Assembly: GCA_022376925.1 (NCBI GenBank)
Contig: JAIOJX010000030.1
Span: 169,379,298 to 169,443,297, forward strand
DNA from: Tragulus kanchil
Lineage: Eukaryota; Chordata; Mammalia; Artiodactyla; Tragulidae
Direction of reading: 5' to 3'
DNA length: 64,000 bases
In this document: in pieces, positions 32,040 to 43,072 of the stretch
Position numbering within the stretch: position 1 is the stretch's first letter
How the letters are laid out: each line of letters starts with the position of its first letter
Notes under the pieces: generated by a model
What the model was told of the DNA's origin: nothing
Seen by the model: the letters and a program-made list of their open reading frames with translations, nothing else
The model's database searches: none
Translations under genes and position numbers: made by a program

Positions 32040-32985
32040 TTTCCTCTCATCCTCTCTCCCACAGGGACTTCCTCAGACTCTCCCTTCTATTTTTTTATTT
32101 TATATTTGAGTACAGTTGATTACCAATGTTGTATTTATTTCTGCTATACAGTGATTCAGTCACAAATAATTAAAGTACCTAATATATACTATTCAATATT
32201 CTTTTTATACATTCTTTTCCATTATGGTTTATCACAGAATATTGAAATAGTTCCATGTGCTATACAGGAGGACCTTGTTACTTATCCATTCTATATTTAA
32301 TAGTTTGCATCTCCTAACTCCAAATTCTCACCCCATCCCTCTCCAATTCTACAGAACACAAGTCTATTCTGTCTGTGAGTCTGTTTTGTAGGTAAGTTCA
32401 TTAGGGTCATATTTTAGATTCCACATATAAATGACGTATATGGCATTTGTCTTTCTCCTGAATTGTTTCACTTACTATGATAATCTCCAGTTGTATCCAT
32501 GTTGCTGCAAATGACATTATTTTCTTCTTTTTATGTCTGAATAGTATTCCACTGTATATATATATATATACATACATATATTCCATTGTATATAGGTACC
32601 ACATCTTCTTTATCCGTTTATCTGTCAACGAACATGATGTTTCCATGTCTGGAACACTGTGAATAGTCCGTGTCTCTGCTATGAACACAGAGGTTCATGT
32701 ATCTTTTTGAACTGTGTTTCTGTCCAAATATATTCCCAGGAGTGAGACTGCCAGATCATATGGTAATTCTATTTTTAGTTTCCTTTTTTTTTAAGCCATG
32801 TCACACAGCATACAGGATGTTAGTTTTCCAACCAGGGATCAAACCTTTGCCTTCTGCCGTGGAAGCAGGGAGTCTTAATTACTGGACCACCAGGGAAGTC
32901 TCATATTTTTTAGTTTGCTGAGGAACCTCCATACTGTTTTCCACAGTGGCTACACCAATTTACATTCCTACCAACAGTGTAGGAG
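32040..32985 (-). mobile_element. L1 LINE, 3' part of ORF2 and beyond
   Basis: The plus strand is the reverse complement of the L1 ORF2 C-terminal end and 3' region, with landmarks 'gtatccatgttgctgcaaatg', 'gaatagtattccactgtat' and 'tccacagtggctacaccaat'. It includes a short TA run near 32557-32572 and is interrupted by a SINE at 32786-32900. No intact frame. Confidence 0.82.
32786..32900 (-). repeat. CHR-1-like SINE inside L1
   Basis: Plus strand has 'ccaaccagggatcaaacc' (reverse B box) and 'ggaccaccagggaagtctc' (reverse head). The word TTTTTAGTTT on both sides is a plausible TSD, and the L1 continues across it. Confidence 0.78.
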
Positions 32986-32989
32986 AAGA

Positions 32990-33640
32990 ATGTTACTACT
33001 TTCAATGATTTGTTAATCATTCAACTAATTAATCAAGTTGGTATGGAGTGCTAGGATGTGCTAGGCGCCATGCAGGGCTTGGAGTCAGTGGTGGATATCT
33101 GAGCTCTGCTGTTCACTGTCTTGTAGGGAAGGCAGATGATAAAGAGCAATGGAGTGAGTAGAGGGCCAAGGAAGAGCAGTTTAGATTCTCTGGGAAAGTC
33201 TGCACTTCTGGCATCTCATCTCATCTGCAGAAAATCTGAACCAGGAGCCTGAGTTCCCAGTGGCCGTCTCTCCCAGGACAGCTGCCTGAATCAGACAGGG
33301 AATTAACTCTTTATCCAAACTAATTTCAGCTCTCAATTTAATATTGCTAAATGGCATCTCCAGAGAGATTCTGGGTTGAGTTTTATTACTGCTAATAAAG
33401 GACCTGTCTGATGGATTAGTTAATAATGAGCCCCACTATGATGATTTCCAACGTCAAGATGGATTTTTTTTTTTTGGCTCAATTGAACTCCAGGAAATTA
33501 CATTTCTGAGTGTCAAGTCTATCCTTACAAGTGACTGGAATGGGGAAATAGGAGGAAGAATCCCCAAACAAAAATGCGTGGACTTGGAAGTCAAGCAGTC
33601 CTGGCTGTGCTGAATTTCCAGGAGGTATAACCTTGAGCAA
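32990..33640. other. Intergenic, no feature recognised
   Basis: Looks unique. No coding or repeat signal that I can support. Confidence 0.45.
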
Positions 33641-33642
33641 GG

Positions 33643-33745
33643 CAATTTTTTTTTTTTTGGCTTAGTGCACAGGATCTTAGTTCCTGGTCCAGGGATTGAA
33701 CCCTGGGCCTGGCAGTGAATAAATTACCAGGAAATTCCCAAGAAA
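33643..33745 (-). repeat. CHR-1-like SINE, short
   Basis: Plus strand reads poly-T, 'ggcttagtgcacaggatc', 'ccagggattgaaccc' and 'accaggaaattcccaag'. It is immediately followed by a MIR-like 'agtctcagtttcctcatctg' at about 33757-33785. Confidence 0.7.
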
Positions 33746-33829
33746 GGCACTTCTCTTCTCTAAGTCTCAGTTTCCTCATCTGTAAAGTGAGGACATGGGC
33801 ATCTATCTCATAGATCATCATGAGGATTA

Positions 33830-34674
33830 AAGGCAATATGTACTATAAAGACACAACAAATGGTAATCAAGAACAGACTTTTATTTTTTTCCTGTTGCAC
33901 AAAATGACATTCAAATCAACTGGGCTTTTTAAATGGGTTGGGTTTCTTGGTAGGGAGGATGGCTGAGACGTTTGTTAAAATGGTTGAGATTTTATTTTTT
34001 CATTTAAAAAAAATTAAACCAAAATTTATCTTTGGAATTTTTTTTTAGTTATATAGCTCTTTGGTCCTTTTTTTTTTTTTTTTCCAAACCAGGATATTGG
34101 GCACTTCAGAGAAAAAACAACATTGGCTATTTTAGGGATAAGAATTATCCTTCACAGGAATGTAGATTTAGAGAAGAGAAGTAGCATGAAGTCACCAAGC
34201 CCTGGGAACTCAGCATAATACATTTAATGAAAATGTCCATCTTATCCATAAACTATAGCTGTTAAGTTTATATTGCAAGTGAGAAAAATAACTGGTTTGA
34301 CTCCCCGATCTTTCTTTAAAATAAATGCTTATTTTTTTCATAAGGTGTCAGCTATAACGAAGCTTACAAAAGTTTTGGGTTATTTTTTTGTTGTTGTTAG
34401 TTTTAATTGTTTTTGAAAAGAAGTTCATGATTGGAAGTTTCAGCTCACTTGAGTTAAAGACTGATTCCACTCACAGGTCAAGGTATATGCCATGGTCTGC
34501 AGCAGTGGTAGTCTGCAGGAACTCATCTATGTAAGATGGTTGGAATCTTGTTTCAGAATTTTAAGATGTAAAACAGCTCTATTTTATTCTAATTATAAAT
34601 ACAATACTGAATTTCAGCCAACATGGTGGACTGAGTTGGTTACAAACTTTTTTTTCCCCTCCTGGTCTACACTC
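33830..34674. other. AT-rich intergenic, no feature recognised
   Basis: Several long T runs (for example 34067-34083) but no TSD-bounded element or credible frame. A 70-codon frame at 34492-34704 has no known motif. Confidence 0.45.
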
Positions 34675-34712
34675 CTAGAAATCTTTGGAAATGTGGTCTA
34701 CTGAAAAACCAT

Positions 34713-34782
34713 TTTCACCCTGGAGTAGGAAATGGCAACCTACTTCAGCATTCTTGCCTGGAGAATCTCTTGAACAGAGGAG
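34713..34782 (+). repeat. BovA-type fragment
   Basis: 'ggagtaggaaatggcaacc' then 'attcttgcctggagaatctc' is the BovB-derived core shared by Bov-tA SINEs. The tRNA head is missing. Duplicated at about 35896-35965. Confidence 0.65.
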
Positions 34783-34859
34783 TTAAAATTACACGATGTT
34801 ACATGCCAATTATATCTCAATAACGCTGGAGAAAAAAATCTTAATTAAAAAGAATTTCC

Positions 34860-35146
34860 GGGCTTCCCTGGTGGTCCAGTGGGTAAGGACACCGCCTTGC
34901 AGTGCAAGGGGCGCCGGGTCGATCCCTGGCTTGGGAAGATCCCACGTGCCGCAGAGCGGCTGGACGGATGTGTCCAATCACCGAGCCAGAGCTCTGGAGC
35001 GCATGCACCCGGAGCCGCCGCTCTGCGGTGATGGGAGGCCGAAGAACAAAGATGAAAATAGACAGATGAAAGACCAATAGAAGTGCCCCGCCCGTCCCAC
35101 CAACCTCAGAATAAATAAATAAATGTTTAAAAATAAATAAATAAAT
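34860..35146 (+). repeat. Young CHR-like SINE with C-rich 3' extension
   Basis: Complete. TSD AAAAAGAATTTCC at 34847-34859 and 35147-35159. It lacks part of the body found in other copies (between 'cgctctgcgg' and 'tgatgggaggcc'). The 3' extension is 'gccccgcccgtcccaccaac' followed by AATA repeats. The duplicate is at 36043-36328. Confidence 0.93.
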
Positions 35147-35567
35147 AAAAAGAATTTCCAACTTGTCCTTTCTTCACCTTTGGGAGAGGCCACTTCCCAC
35201 CACAGAGACCGGAAAATGCTCAGAGTCACTTTTCCAGCCTCTCTCGAGGATATAGGCAGGTTATTCAATGCTGGCCAATGAGTAATAAGGGAAGGTTTCC
35301 AAAGGGACTCTGGGAAATTTTCTCCTCCCTAGTAGAAAAGATGCGTAAGACGATAAAGCCCTCTTCCTCTACTCTGGGCATGGCAATGTCTGCAGCATCT
35401 TGTGAACATAATAAAGAATATTACACATGGATTGCAGAGAGGAAAGACGGAAAGTTGCAGATCCTTGCTGTCATTGTTGAATCACAAGGTTAACCTGAGA
35501 ATCCTTCATTTTTGCTACAACTGTTCACCATTGAGTATTATATCAGCTATGAATTGGTCACACATGC

Positions 35568-37910
35568 CCTTAACTATGTTGAGGTATGTTTTTCTATATC
35601 AAATCTGTTGAGAGACGCCATCATGAAAGGATGTTGAATTTCATCAACTGTTTTTTTCTACACTTATTTAGATGATTATATGGTTTTCATCTTTCATTCC
35701 ATTAATATGGTGCATTATATTTATCGGTTTGCATATATTGAGCCATCATTGCCATCTCCCAGATATAAATGCGACCTGATTATGATGTGTGATCCTTTTA
35801 ATGGACTGTTGAATTCAGTTTGCTTTTTTTATTCAGCCAATACTATTCTTTTCCCCAACTAGAAATCTTTGGAAATGTGGTCTACTGAAAAACCATTTTC
35901 ACCCTGGAGTAGGAAATGGCAACCTACTTCAGCATTCTTGCCTGGAGAATCTCTTGAACAGAGGAGTTAAAATTACACGATGTTACATGCCAATTATATC
36001 TCAATAACGCTGGAGAAAAAAATCTTAATTAAAAGAATTTCCGGGCTTCCTGGTGGTCCAGTGGGTAAGGACACCGCCTTGCAGTGCAAGGGGCGCCGGG
36101 TCGATCCCTGGCTTGGGAAGATCCCACGTGCCGCAGAGCGGCTGGACGGATGTGTCCAATCACCGAGCCAGAGCTCTGGAGCGCATGCACCCGGAGCCGC
36201 CGCTCTGCGGTGATGGGAGGCCGAAGAACAAAGATGAAAATAGACAGATGAAAGACCAATAGAAGTGCCCCGCCCGTCCCACCAACCTCAGAATAAATAA
36301 ATAAATGTTTAAAAATAAATAAATAAATAAAAAGAATTTCCAACTTGTCCTTTCTTCACCTTTGGGAGAGGCCACTTCCCACCACAGAGACCGGAAAATG
36401 CTCAGAGTCACTTTTCCAGCCTCTCTCGAGGATATAGGCAGGTTATTCAATGCTGGCCAATGAGTAATAAGGGAAGGTTTCCAAAGGGACTCTGGGAAAT
36501 TTTCTCCTCCCTAGTAGAAAAAGATGCGTAAGACGATAAAGCCCTCTTCCTCTACTCTGGGCATGGCAATGTCTGCAGCATCTTGTGAACATAATAAAGA
36601 ATATTACACATGGATTGCAGAGAGGAAAGACGGAAAGTTGCAGATCCTTGCTGTCATTGTTGAATCACAAGGTTAACCTGAGAATCCTTCATTTTTGCTA
36701 CAACTGTTCACCATTGAGTATTATATCAGCTATGAATTGGTCACACATGCCCTTAACTATGTTGAGGTATGTTTTTCTATATCAAATCTGTTGAGAGACG
36801 CCATCATGAAAGGATGTTGAATTTCATCAACTGTTTTTTTCTACACTTATTTAGATGATTATATGGTTTTCATCTTTCATTCCATTAATATGGTGCATTA
36901 TATTTATCGGTTTGCATATATTGAGCCATCATTGCCATCTCCCAGATATAAATGCGACCTGATTATGATGTGTGATCCTTTTAATGGACTGTTGAATTCA
37001 GTTTGCTAGTGTATCTTTTGTTGAGAATATTTGTGTCCATATTCATCAGGGATATTGGTCTGTAACATTCTTCTCTTGTAATATCCTTATTTAGCTCTGG
37101 TATGAGGGTAATACTGTTCTCATAAAATGAGTTTGGGAATGTTCCCTTCCTTTTTGATTTTTTGGAAGAGTTTGAGGATGGGAATTAACTCTTCTTTAAA
37201 TGTTTGGAGGAATTTACACATAAAGGCATCTGGTCCTGGGATTTTCTTTGTTGGGACATTTTTGATTACTTATTAAATCTCCTTATTCACTATTGGTATG
37301 TTCAGGTCTTCTGTTTCTTCATCATTCAGTCTTGGCAGATTGTATGTTTCTAGGAATTTATCCATTATTTCCAGATTGTGCAATTTGTTGTCATATATAA
37401 TTCTTCATAGTAATCGCTTATGAGTCTTTACATTTATGTAGTATTAGTGGTAATATTTGCTCTTTCATTTCTAATTTTATTTATTTGAGTCTATTCCTTT
37501 TCTCTTAGTAAGTCTAAGAATTGTCAACTTTGTTTATCTTTTAAAAATCTTAATTTCACTGATTTTTCTTCTGTTTTTATTTATTTATTTTTCTTCTGTT
37601 TTTAAATTTGAACCTCTATTTTGTTTATTTCTACTTTGATGTTTGTCATCTCCTTCCTTCTGCTAACTTTGGGCTAGTTTGTTCTTATTGCTCTAGTTCT
37701 CTGAGGTGTAAAGTTAGGTTGTTTAGAGATCTTTTTGTTATTTTTAATGTAGGCATTTATCCCTATAATTTCCTTTATAGGACTGCTTTTGGTGCATCTA
37801 ACAACTTTGGTATTTTGGGTTTCCATTTTCATTTGTTTAAATATTCAAGCAAAAATTTCCCTTTTGATTTCACCTTTAATCCAAGGTTCATTAAAATCCC
37901 AACAAATCTG
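35568..37910 (-). mobile_element. L1 LINE ORF2 region, antisense
   Basis: The plus strand carries reverse-complement L1 ORF2 landmarks: 'catcatgaaaggatgttgaa', 'gcatctggtcctgggattttc' and 'ttggcagattgtatgtttct'. It includes the junction of D10, so part is present twice. The L1 is decayed, with only short frames left. Confidence 0.82.
36043..36328 (+). repeat. Young CHR-like SINE (duplicate copy)
   Basis: Copy of 34860-35146 inside D10. TSD about AAAAGAATTTCC at 36031-36042 and AAAAAGAATTTCC at 36329-36341. Confidence 0.92.
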
Positions 37911-37919
37911 TTAAAAAAA

Positions 37920-38778
37920 AAATAAACCTACTAAACTTGAGAAGCAATTTAGCAAGGCAACTGGATAGATGGTCAATATACAAAATCAGTTGTATTTCTA
38001 TATAATACAAGTAAGCAATCTGAAATTGACATGTAATGCACAGTACCATTTACAAGGCCACCAAACCCCACCTACGATGTAGATATAAATTGAATAAAAG
38101 TTGTGTAAGATTTGTATGCTGAAAACTACAAAAGACTGATGAAAGAAAGAAAACAGAAAAATGACAAAATGTACCTTTGGCATGGATTAGAAGACTTAAT
38201 ATTGTTAAGATGTCACTTATCCCTAAATAGATTTATAAATTCAACCCAATTCATTTTAAAATTCCAGCAGCAATTCTGACGGACACCAATAATATGATGC
38301 TAAGAATTATGCTGAAAATTAAAAAGAATGAGAAAAGTCAAAATAATTTTTTTTTGTTTTGGCCACTTCTATTGGTCTTTCATTTATTTCCATCTTTGTT
38401 CTTTGGCCTGTGTGGGCCTCCCATCGCAGTGGCCTCTCTCGCTGCAGGGCACTGGCTCTGGGAGCATGTGCTCCAGAGCTCCAGCTCGGTAATTGGACAC
38501 ATCAGTCCAGCCGCTCCGCGGCACGTGGGATCTTCCCAGGCCAGGGATCAAACCAGTGCCCCTTGCACTGCAAGGTGGTGTCCTTACCCACTGGATCACC
38601 AGGGAAGCCCCAAAATAATTTTAAAAAGGACAAAGTTATAAGACATGTACCACCTAATTTCAAGTCTTACTTTGAAGCTACAGTAGTTAAGGTAAACTGG
38701 TATTGTTGAAAAGACACATGTAGATCAAGAGGACAAAAGAGAATCCAGAAAAATATCCAAATATACATGACCAATTTA
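37920..38778 (+). mobile_element. L1 LINE ORF2 region, sense
   Basis: Just right of the antisense L1 the plus strand reads sense L1 ORF2 ('aaatcagttgtatttctat', 'ctacaaaagactgatgaaag', 'gacttaatattgttaagatg'), downstream of the reverse-transcriptase core. It is interrupted by the SINE at 38351-38610. Repeated at about 39068-39929 by D11. Confidence 0.8.
38351..38610 (-). repeat. Young CHR-like SINE without C-rich extension
   Basis: Plus strand starts T-rich, 'ggccacttctattggtc', and ends 'caccagggaagcccc'. TSD CAAAATAATTTT at 38339-38350 and 38611-38622. Inserted into L1. Confidence 0.92.
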
Positions 38779-39498
38779 TTTCTACTTTGATGGTCATCTC
38801 CTTCCTTCTGCTAACTTTGGGCTAGTTTGTTCTTATTGCTCTAGTTCTCTGAGGTGTAAAGTTAGGTTGTTTAGAGATCTTTTTGTTATTTTTAATGTAG
38901 GCATTTATCCCTATAATTTCCTTTATAGGACTGCTTTTGGTGCATCTAACAACTTTGGTATTTTGGGTTTCCATTTTCATTTGTTTAAATATTCAAGCAA
39001 AAATTTCCCTTTTGATTTCACCTTTAATCCAAGGTTCATTAAAATCCCAACAAATCTGTTAAAAAAAAAATAAACCTACTAAACTTGAGAAGCAATTTAG
39101 CAAGGCAACTGGATAGATGGTCAATATACAAAATCAGTTGTATTTCTATATAATACAAGTAAGCAATCTGAAATTGACATGTAATGCACAGTACCATTTA
39201 CAAGGCCACCAAACCCCACCTACGATGTAGATATAAATTGAATAAAAGTTGTGTAAGATTTGTATGCTGAAAACTACAAAAGACTGATGAAAGAAAGAAA
39301 ACAGAAAAATGACAAAATGTACCTTTGGCATGGATTAGAAGACTTAATATTGTTAAGATGTCACTTATCCCTAAATAGATTTATAAATTCAACCCAATTC
39401 ATTTTAAAATTCCAGCAGCAATTCTGACGGACACCAATAATATGATGCTAAGAATTATGCTGAAAATTAAAAAGAATGAGAAAAGTCAAAATAATTTT

Positions 39499-39758
39499 TT
39501 TTTGTTTTGGCCACTTCTATTGGTCTTTCATTTATTTCCATCTTTGTTCTTTGGCCTGTGTGGGCCTCCCATCGCAGTGGCCTCTCTCGCTGCAGGGCAC
39601 TGGCTCTGGGAGCATGTGCTCCAGAGCTCCAGCTCGGTAATTGGACACATCAGTCCAGCCGCTCCGCGGCACGTGGGATCTTCCCAGGCCAGGGATCAAA
39701 CCAGTGCCCCTTGCACTGCAAGGTGGTGTCCTTACCCACTGGATCACCAGGGAAGCCC
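39499..39758 (-). repeat. Young CHR-like SINE (duplicate copy)
   Basis: Copy of 38351-38610 inside D11, same TSD at 39487-39498 and 39759-39770. Confidence 0.92.
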
Positions 39759-40074
39759 CAAAATAATTTTAAAAAGGACAAAGTTATAAGACATGTACCA
39801 CCTAATTTCAAGTCTTACTTTGAAGCTACAGTAGTTAAGGTAAACTGGTATTGTTGAAAAGACACATGTAGATCAAGAGGACAAAAGAGAATCCAGAAAA
39901 ATATCCAAATATACATGACCAATTTATTTTTAAGCATCTTTAGCGAGATATAATTTACATACCATGAAATTTACCCATACAATTCAATGATCTTAGATAT
40001 TCACAGAGTTGTGCAAACCACCAAAATACAAGTTTAGAATATTCTTATCTTCTGAAAAAGAAACTGCATATTCA

Positions 40075-40400
40075 GGGCTTCCCTGGTGGTCCAGTGGGTA
40101 AGGACACCGCCTTGCAGTGCAAGGGGCGCCGGGTCGATCCCTGGCCTGGGAGGATCCCACGTGCCGCGGAGCGGCTGGACCCATGTGTCCAATTACCGAG
40201 CCAGAGCTCTGGAGCGCATGCGCCCAGAGCCGGTGCTCTGCGACAACAGGGGCCGCCGCAATGGGAGGCCCACACGGCCGAAGAACAAAGATGGATGAAA
40301 ATGGACAAATGAAAGACCAATAGAAGTGGCCCACCTGCTCCCCTCCCTCCCCATCCCACCCTCCTTCAATAAATAAATAAATAAATCTTTAAAAAAAAGA
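40075..40400 (+). repeat. Young CHR-like SINE with C-rich 3' extension
   Basis: The best-preserved copy in the window: head, A and B boxes ('gggtcgatccc'), CpG-rich body, C-rich block (about 40331-40365) and an AATA-rich tail. The 20-bp TSD (with one mismatch) is at 40055-40074 and 40401-40420. Confidence 0.96.
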
Positions 40401-40555
40401 AAAAAGAAACTGCAAATTCATGAACAGTCACTCCTCACTCCCCCATTTCTCCAGTCTTTGGCAATCACTAATGCATTTTTCTCCATATATTTGCCAATTC
40501 TGGTCATTTCATATAAATGGAACCATACAATATGAAATCTTTTGTGACTGGCTTT

Positions 40556-40882
40556 TTTTTTTTTTAAACATTTATTTATTTATTTATTTTGGAGGGGGCG
40601 GGTTGGGGAGGGAGAGGGTGGGCAGGCCACTTCTATTGGTCTTTCATTTATCTATTTTCATCCGTCTTTGTTCTTTGGCTCTTGTGGGCCTCCCATCGCG
40701 GTGGCCTCTGTTGTTGCAGAGCACCAGTTCTGGGCGCATGCACTCCAGAGCTCCGGCTGGGTAATTGGACACATGGGTCCAGCTGCTCCGCGGCACGTGG
40801 GATCTTCCCAGGCCAGGGATCGAACCGGCGCCCCTTGCACTGCAAGGCGGTGTCCTTACCCACTGGACCACCAGAGAAGCCC
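40556..40882 (-). repeat. Young CHR-like SINE with C-rich 3' extension
   Basis: Minus-strand mirror of the element at 40075, with the G-rich block at about 40590-40622 on the plus strand. TSD TGTGACTGGCTTT / TGTGACTGCCTTT at 40543-40555 and 40883-40895. Confidence 0.95.
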
Positions 40883-40919
40883 TGTGACTGCCTTTATTTC
40901 AGTTAGCATACCATTTTCA

Positions 40920-40962
40920 CTGCATGGCGGTGTCCTTACCCACTGGACCACCAGGGAAGTCC
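40920..40962 (-). repeat. Head-only SINE insertion with perfect TSDs
   Basis: Only 43 bp long, this insert is the reverse complement of the first ~42 nt of the young SINE (the tRNA-derived head up to 'ccgccNtgcag'). It is bounded by the 16-bp perfect repeat TAGCATACCATTTTCA at 40904-40919 and 40963-40978. There is no SINE body and no A tail. The TSDs show it is a separate insertion, not leftover from the neighbour 38 bp away. It resembles the 'tailless retropseudogenes' described for truncated small RNAs. Confidence 0.82.
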
Positions 40963-41085
40963 TAGCATACCATTTTCAAAGTCCATTCAGTTGTAGCACA
41001 TATTATTATTTCACTTCTTTTTTAAAAATTTCACTGCTTTTAATGGCTGAATCATACTCCATTGCATGGCATCTTTTAATTTCAT

Positions 41086-41885
41086 GGCTGCAGTCACTGT
41101 CCGCAAGGATTGTGGAGCCCAAGAAAAGAAAATCTGTCACTGTTTCCACTTTTTCCCCTTCTGTTTGCCATGAAGTGATAGGACCAGAAGCCATGATCTA
41201 AGTTTTTTGAATGCTGAGTTTTAAGTCAGCTTTTTCACTCTCCTCTTTCACCCTCATCAAGAGGCCCTTTGGTTCCTCTTCATTTTCTGCCATTAGAATG
41301 GTATCATCTGCATATTTGAAGTTGTTGATATTTCTCCTGGAAATATTGATTCCAGCTTGTGATTCACCCAGCCCAGGATTTTGCATGGTGTACTCTTCAT
41401 ATAAGTTAAATAAGCAGGGACACAGCCTTGACATACTCCCAATTTTGTTCTATGTCTATTTCTAACTATTGCTTCTTGACTTGCATATAGGTTTCTCGGG
41501 AGACTGGTAAGGTGATCTGGTATTCTCATCTGTTTAAGAATTTTCCACAGCTTGTTGTGATCTACACAGTCAAAGGCTTTAGCATAGTCCATGAAGCAGA
41601 AGTAGATGTTTTTCTGGAATTCCCTTTTTTTTTTTCAATGATCCAATAGATGTTGGCAATTTGATCTCTGGTTCCTCTGCCTTTTCTAAATCCAGTTTGT
41701 ATATCTGGAAGTTCTTGGTTCACGTACTGCTGAAGCCGAGCTTGGAGGATTTTGAGCATTACCTTGCTAGCATGTGAAATAAGCTCCACTGTACAGTAGT
41801 CTGAACATTCTTTGACATTGCCCTTCTTTGGGATTGGAATGAAAACTGACCTTTTCCAGTCTTGTGGCCACTACTGAGTTTTCCA
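41086..41885 (-). mobile_element. BovB LINE reverse-transcriptase fragment
   Basis: Minus-strand translation in three frames gives consecutive pieces of an RTE-type reverse transcriptase. Moving from 41789 down these are M-E-L-I-S-H-A-S-K-V, G-F-R-K-G-R-G-T-R-D-Q-I, A-K-A-F-D-C-V-D-H-N-K-L-W, the catalytic-type box Y-A-D-D-T-I-L-M-A near 41310, and G-P-I-T-S-W near 41190. Frameshifts and stops separate the pieces, so the enzyme is dead. Endonuclease and 3' end are missing. BovB is a horizontally acquired retrotransposon abundant in ruminants. Confidence 0.9.
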
Positions 41886-41929
41886 GATTTGCTGACATAC
41901 TGAGTGCAGCACTGATGACACAGCAATCT

Positions 41930-42314
41930 CACTTGTAGGTATTTACGTTAGAAAGTGTGAATGTATATTCCTACAAAAGCCTATATATAGATGTTTATAG
42001 TAGCCTTATTTACAATTACCAACATGAAGAAACAATCCAAGTGGCCCTCAGTTGGTGAATAGATAAACTATGGTTCATCTATACAATGGATCCTTACTCA
42101 GCAACGACAAGAAACCAACTACTGATACACCCATCAACACAGTTGAATTTCAAATGGATTATGCCGACTTAAAGAAGTAAGACTGAAAATGACACACCGC
42201 ATAATCCCATTTAAATGTCATTGTTGAAAAGGGAAAACCCACAGGGAAAGAAAACAAACCACAGTGGGAGTGTGGATTGCAATATCCACACTATTGTATT
42301 TAAAATAGATAACC
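41930..42314 (+). mobile_element. Old L1 3' end fragment, sense
   Basis: 'gatgtttatagtagccttat', 'aacaatccaagtggccctc' and 'ttgaatttcaaatggattatg' are landmarks of the L1 ORF2 end and 3' region in plus orientation. It resumes after the SINE at about 42740-42900 ('caggaattttggggagggg'-like words and 'gtatcaattgtggcagtg'-like words). Confidence 0.6.
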
Positions 42315-42574
42315 GGGCTTCCCTGGTGGTCCAGTGGGTAACAGTCTGCCTTGCAGTGCAAGGGGCGCCGGTTCAAGCCCTGGCCTGGGAAGATCCCACG
42401 TGCTGCAGAGCGGCTGCACTGGTGTGTCCAATTGGGAGCCAGCGCTCTGGAGCGCATGTGCCCTGAGCCGGTGCTCTGCAGCGAGAGAGGCCATTGCAAT
42501 GGGAGGCCCACACAGGCCAAAGAACAAAGATAAATAGATGAAAAATCAATAGAAGTGGCCAAAAAAAAAAAAAA
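42315..42574 (+). repeat. Young CHR-like SINE without C-rich extension
   Basis: Head 'gggcttccctggtggtcc', B box 'ggttcaagccc', body to 'agaagtggcc' and poly-A. No clean TSD found, because the right flank is low-complexity. Confidence 0.88.
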
Positions 42575-42740
42575 GATGTATGAAAAATAAATATAAATAT
42601 AATAGAGGTATGATGGGGGGGAAGAGTCAAACTTAAAAAAAAAGATGGATGAATATAAATAAAAGAGGCATGATGGGGAAAGGAAACAAAAAAAGATTCC
42701 TCTCCCTCTAAAAAAATCAAACAAAAAAAAATAAGAAAAA
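42575..42740 (+). repeat. A-rich low-complexity tract with two imperfect repeats
   Basis: Two imperfect units of about 65 bp follow the SINE tail, each with 'gatg(t/g)atga', an 'aaataaa' stretch, 'agaggYatgatgggg' and an A run. Probably slippage-driven growth of the SINE tail. Confidence 0.6.
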
Positions 42741-42904
42741 GGGAAAACAAGTGGTTGCACAGGGTTCAAGGTATGGTGAGGAGCCAACATCAGAAGGAAT
42801 TTTGGGGAGGGGTGGAACTCTTTTGTATTTTAATTGTGGCAGTGACTATCCAACTCTACGTGTCTGTCATTACTGAAATGAGTGAATTTTGTCATACCTA
42901 AATA

Positions 42905-43072
42905 TACCTCTGAGATTTCTATGGTGGTGCAATGGTTAAGACTTCAAACTTCCACTGCAGGGGGGAATGGGTTCAATCCCTGGTCCTAGAACTAAGATCC
43001 CGCATGCTGCAGGGTGAGACCAATAATAATAAATAAAAATTTTAAATTTTTAAGTAAATTATACATTAATAA
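42905..43072 (+). repeat. CHR-1-like SINE
   Basis: Head 'gagatttctatggtggtgc', B box 'gggttcaatccc', 'actaagatcccgcatgctgc', then an AATA-rich tail. Diverged copy. Confidence 0.75.

Larger units (their letters stand above)
34675..37007 (+). repeat. Direct duplication D10 (offset ~1183)
   Basis: Copy A is 34675-35824 and copy B is 35859-37007, separated by a 34-bp T-rich bridge that matches neither side well. The unit includes a Bov fragment (about 34713-34780), a young SINE with TSDs and part of an L1. Copy B has one C fewer in the SINE head and one A fewer in the TSD. Confidence 0.92.
37624..39929 (+). repeat. Direct duplication D11 (offset ~1148)
   Basis: Copy A is 37624-38781 and copy B is 38775-39929, joined through the shared word TTTATTT. 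Copy B loses three bases near its start (GATGTTTGTC versus GATGGTC); I noticed no other difference. The unit spans the L1 orientation switch at about 37915 and a young SINE. Confidence 0.92.
39932..41085 (-). mobile_element. Ancient L1 3' untranslated region, antisense
   Basis: Reverse-complement landmarks of an old mammalian L1 3' end appear in pieces: 'gagatataatttacatacc', 'cacagagttgtgcaaacc', 'ttcatataaatggaaccat' and 'ggctgaatcatactccattg'. They are interrupted by SINE insertions at 40075-40400, 40556-40882 and 40920-40962. Confidence 0.7.

Noticed and set aside
29655..40906. Recurring open frames of 70-140 codons with words such as V-Q-W-V-R-T-P-P-C-S-A-R-G or C-G-P-P-I-A-V-A-S
   Set aside because: They recur wherever the young CHR-like SINE lies, on both strands. 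The SINE consensus happens to lack stops in these frames, so they are not genes.
40883..40978. Head-only SINE piece as leftover of the neighbouring SINE at 40556
   Set aside because: The neighbour has its own TSD and a complete head, and the small piece has a separate, perfect 16-bp TSD, so it is an independent insertion.
41198..41789. Functional reverse transcriptase gene
   Set aside because: Conserved motifs are present but split among frames with stops, and the endonuclease and 3' end are missing. It is a dead BovB fragment.
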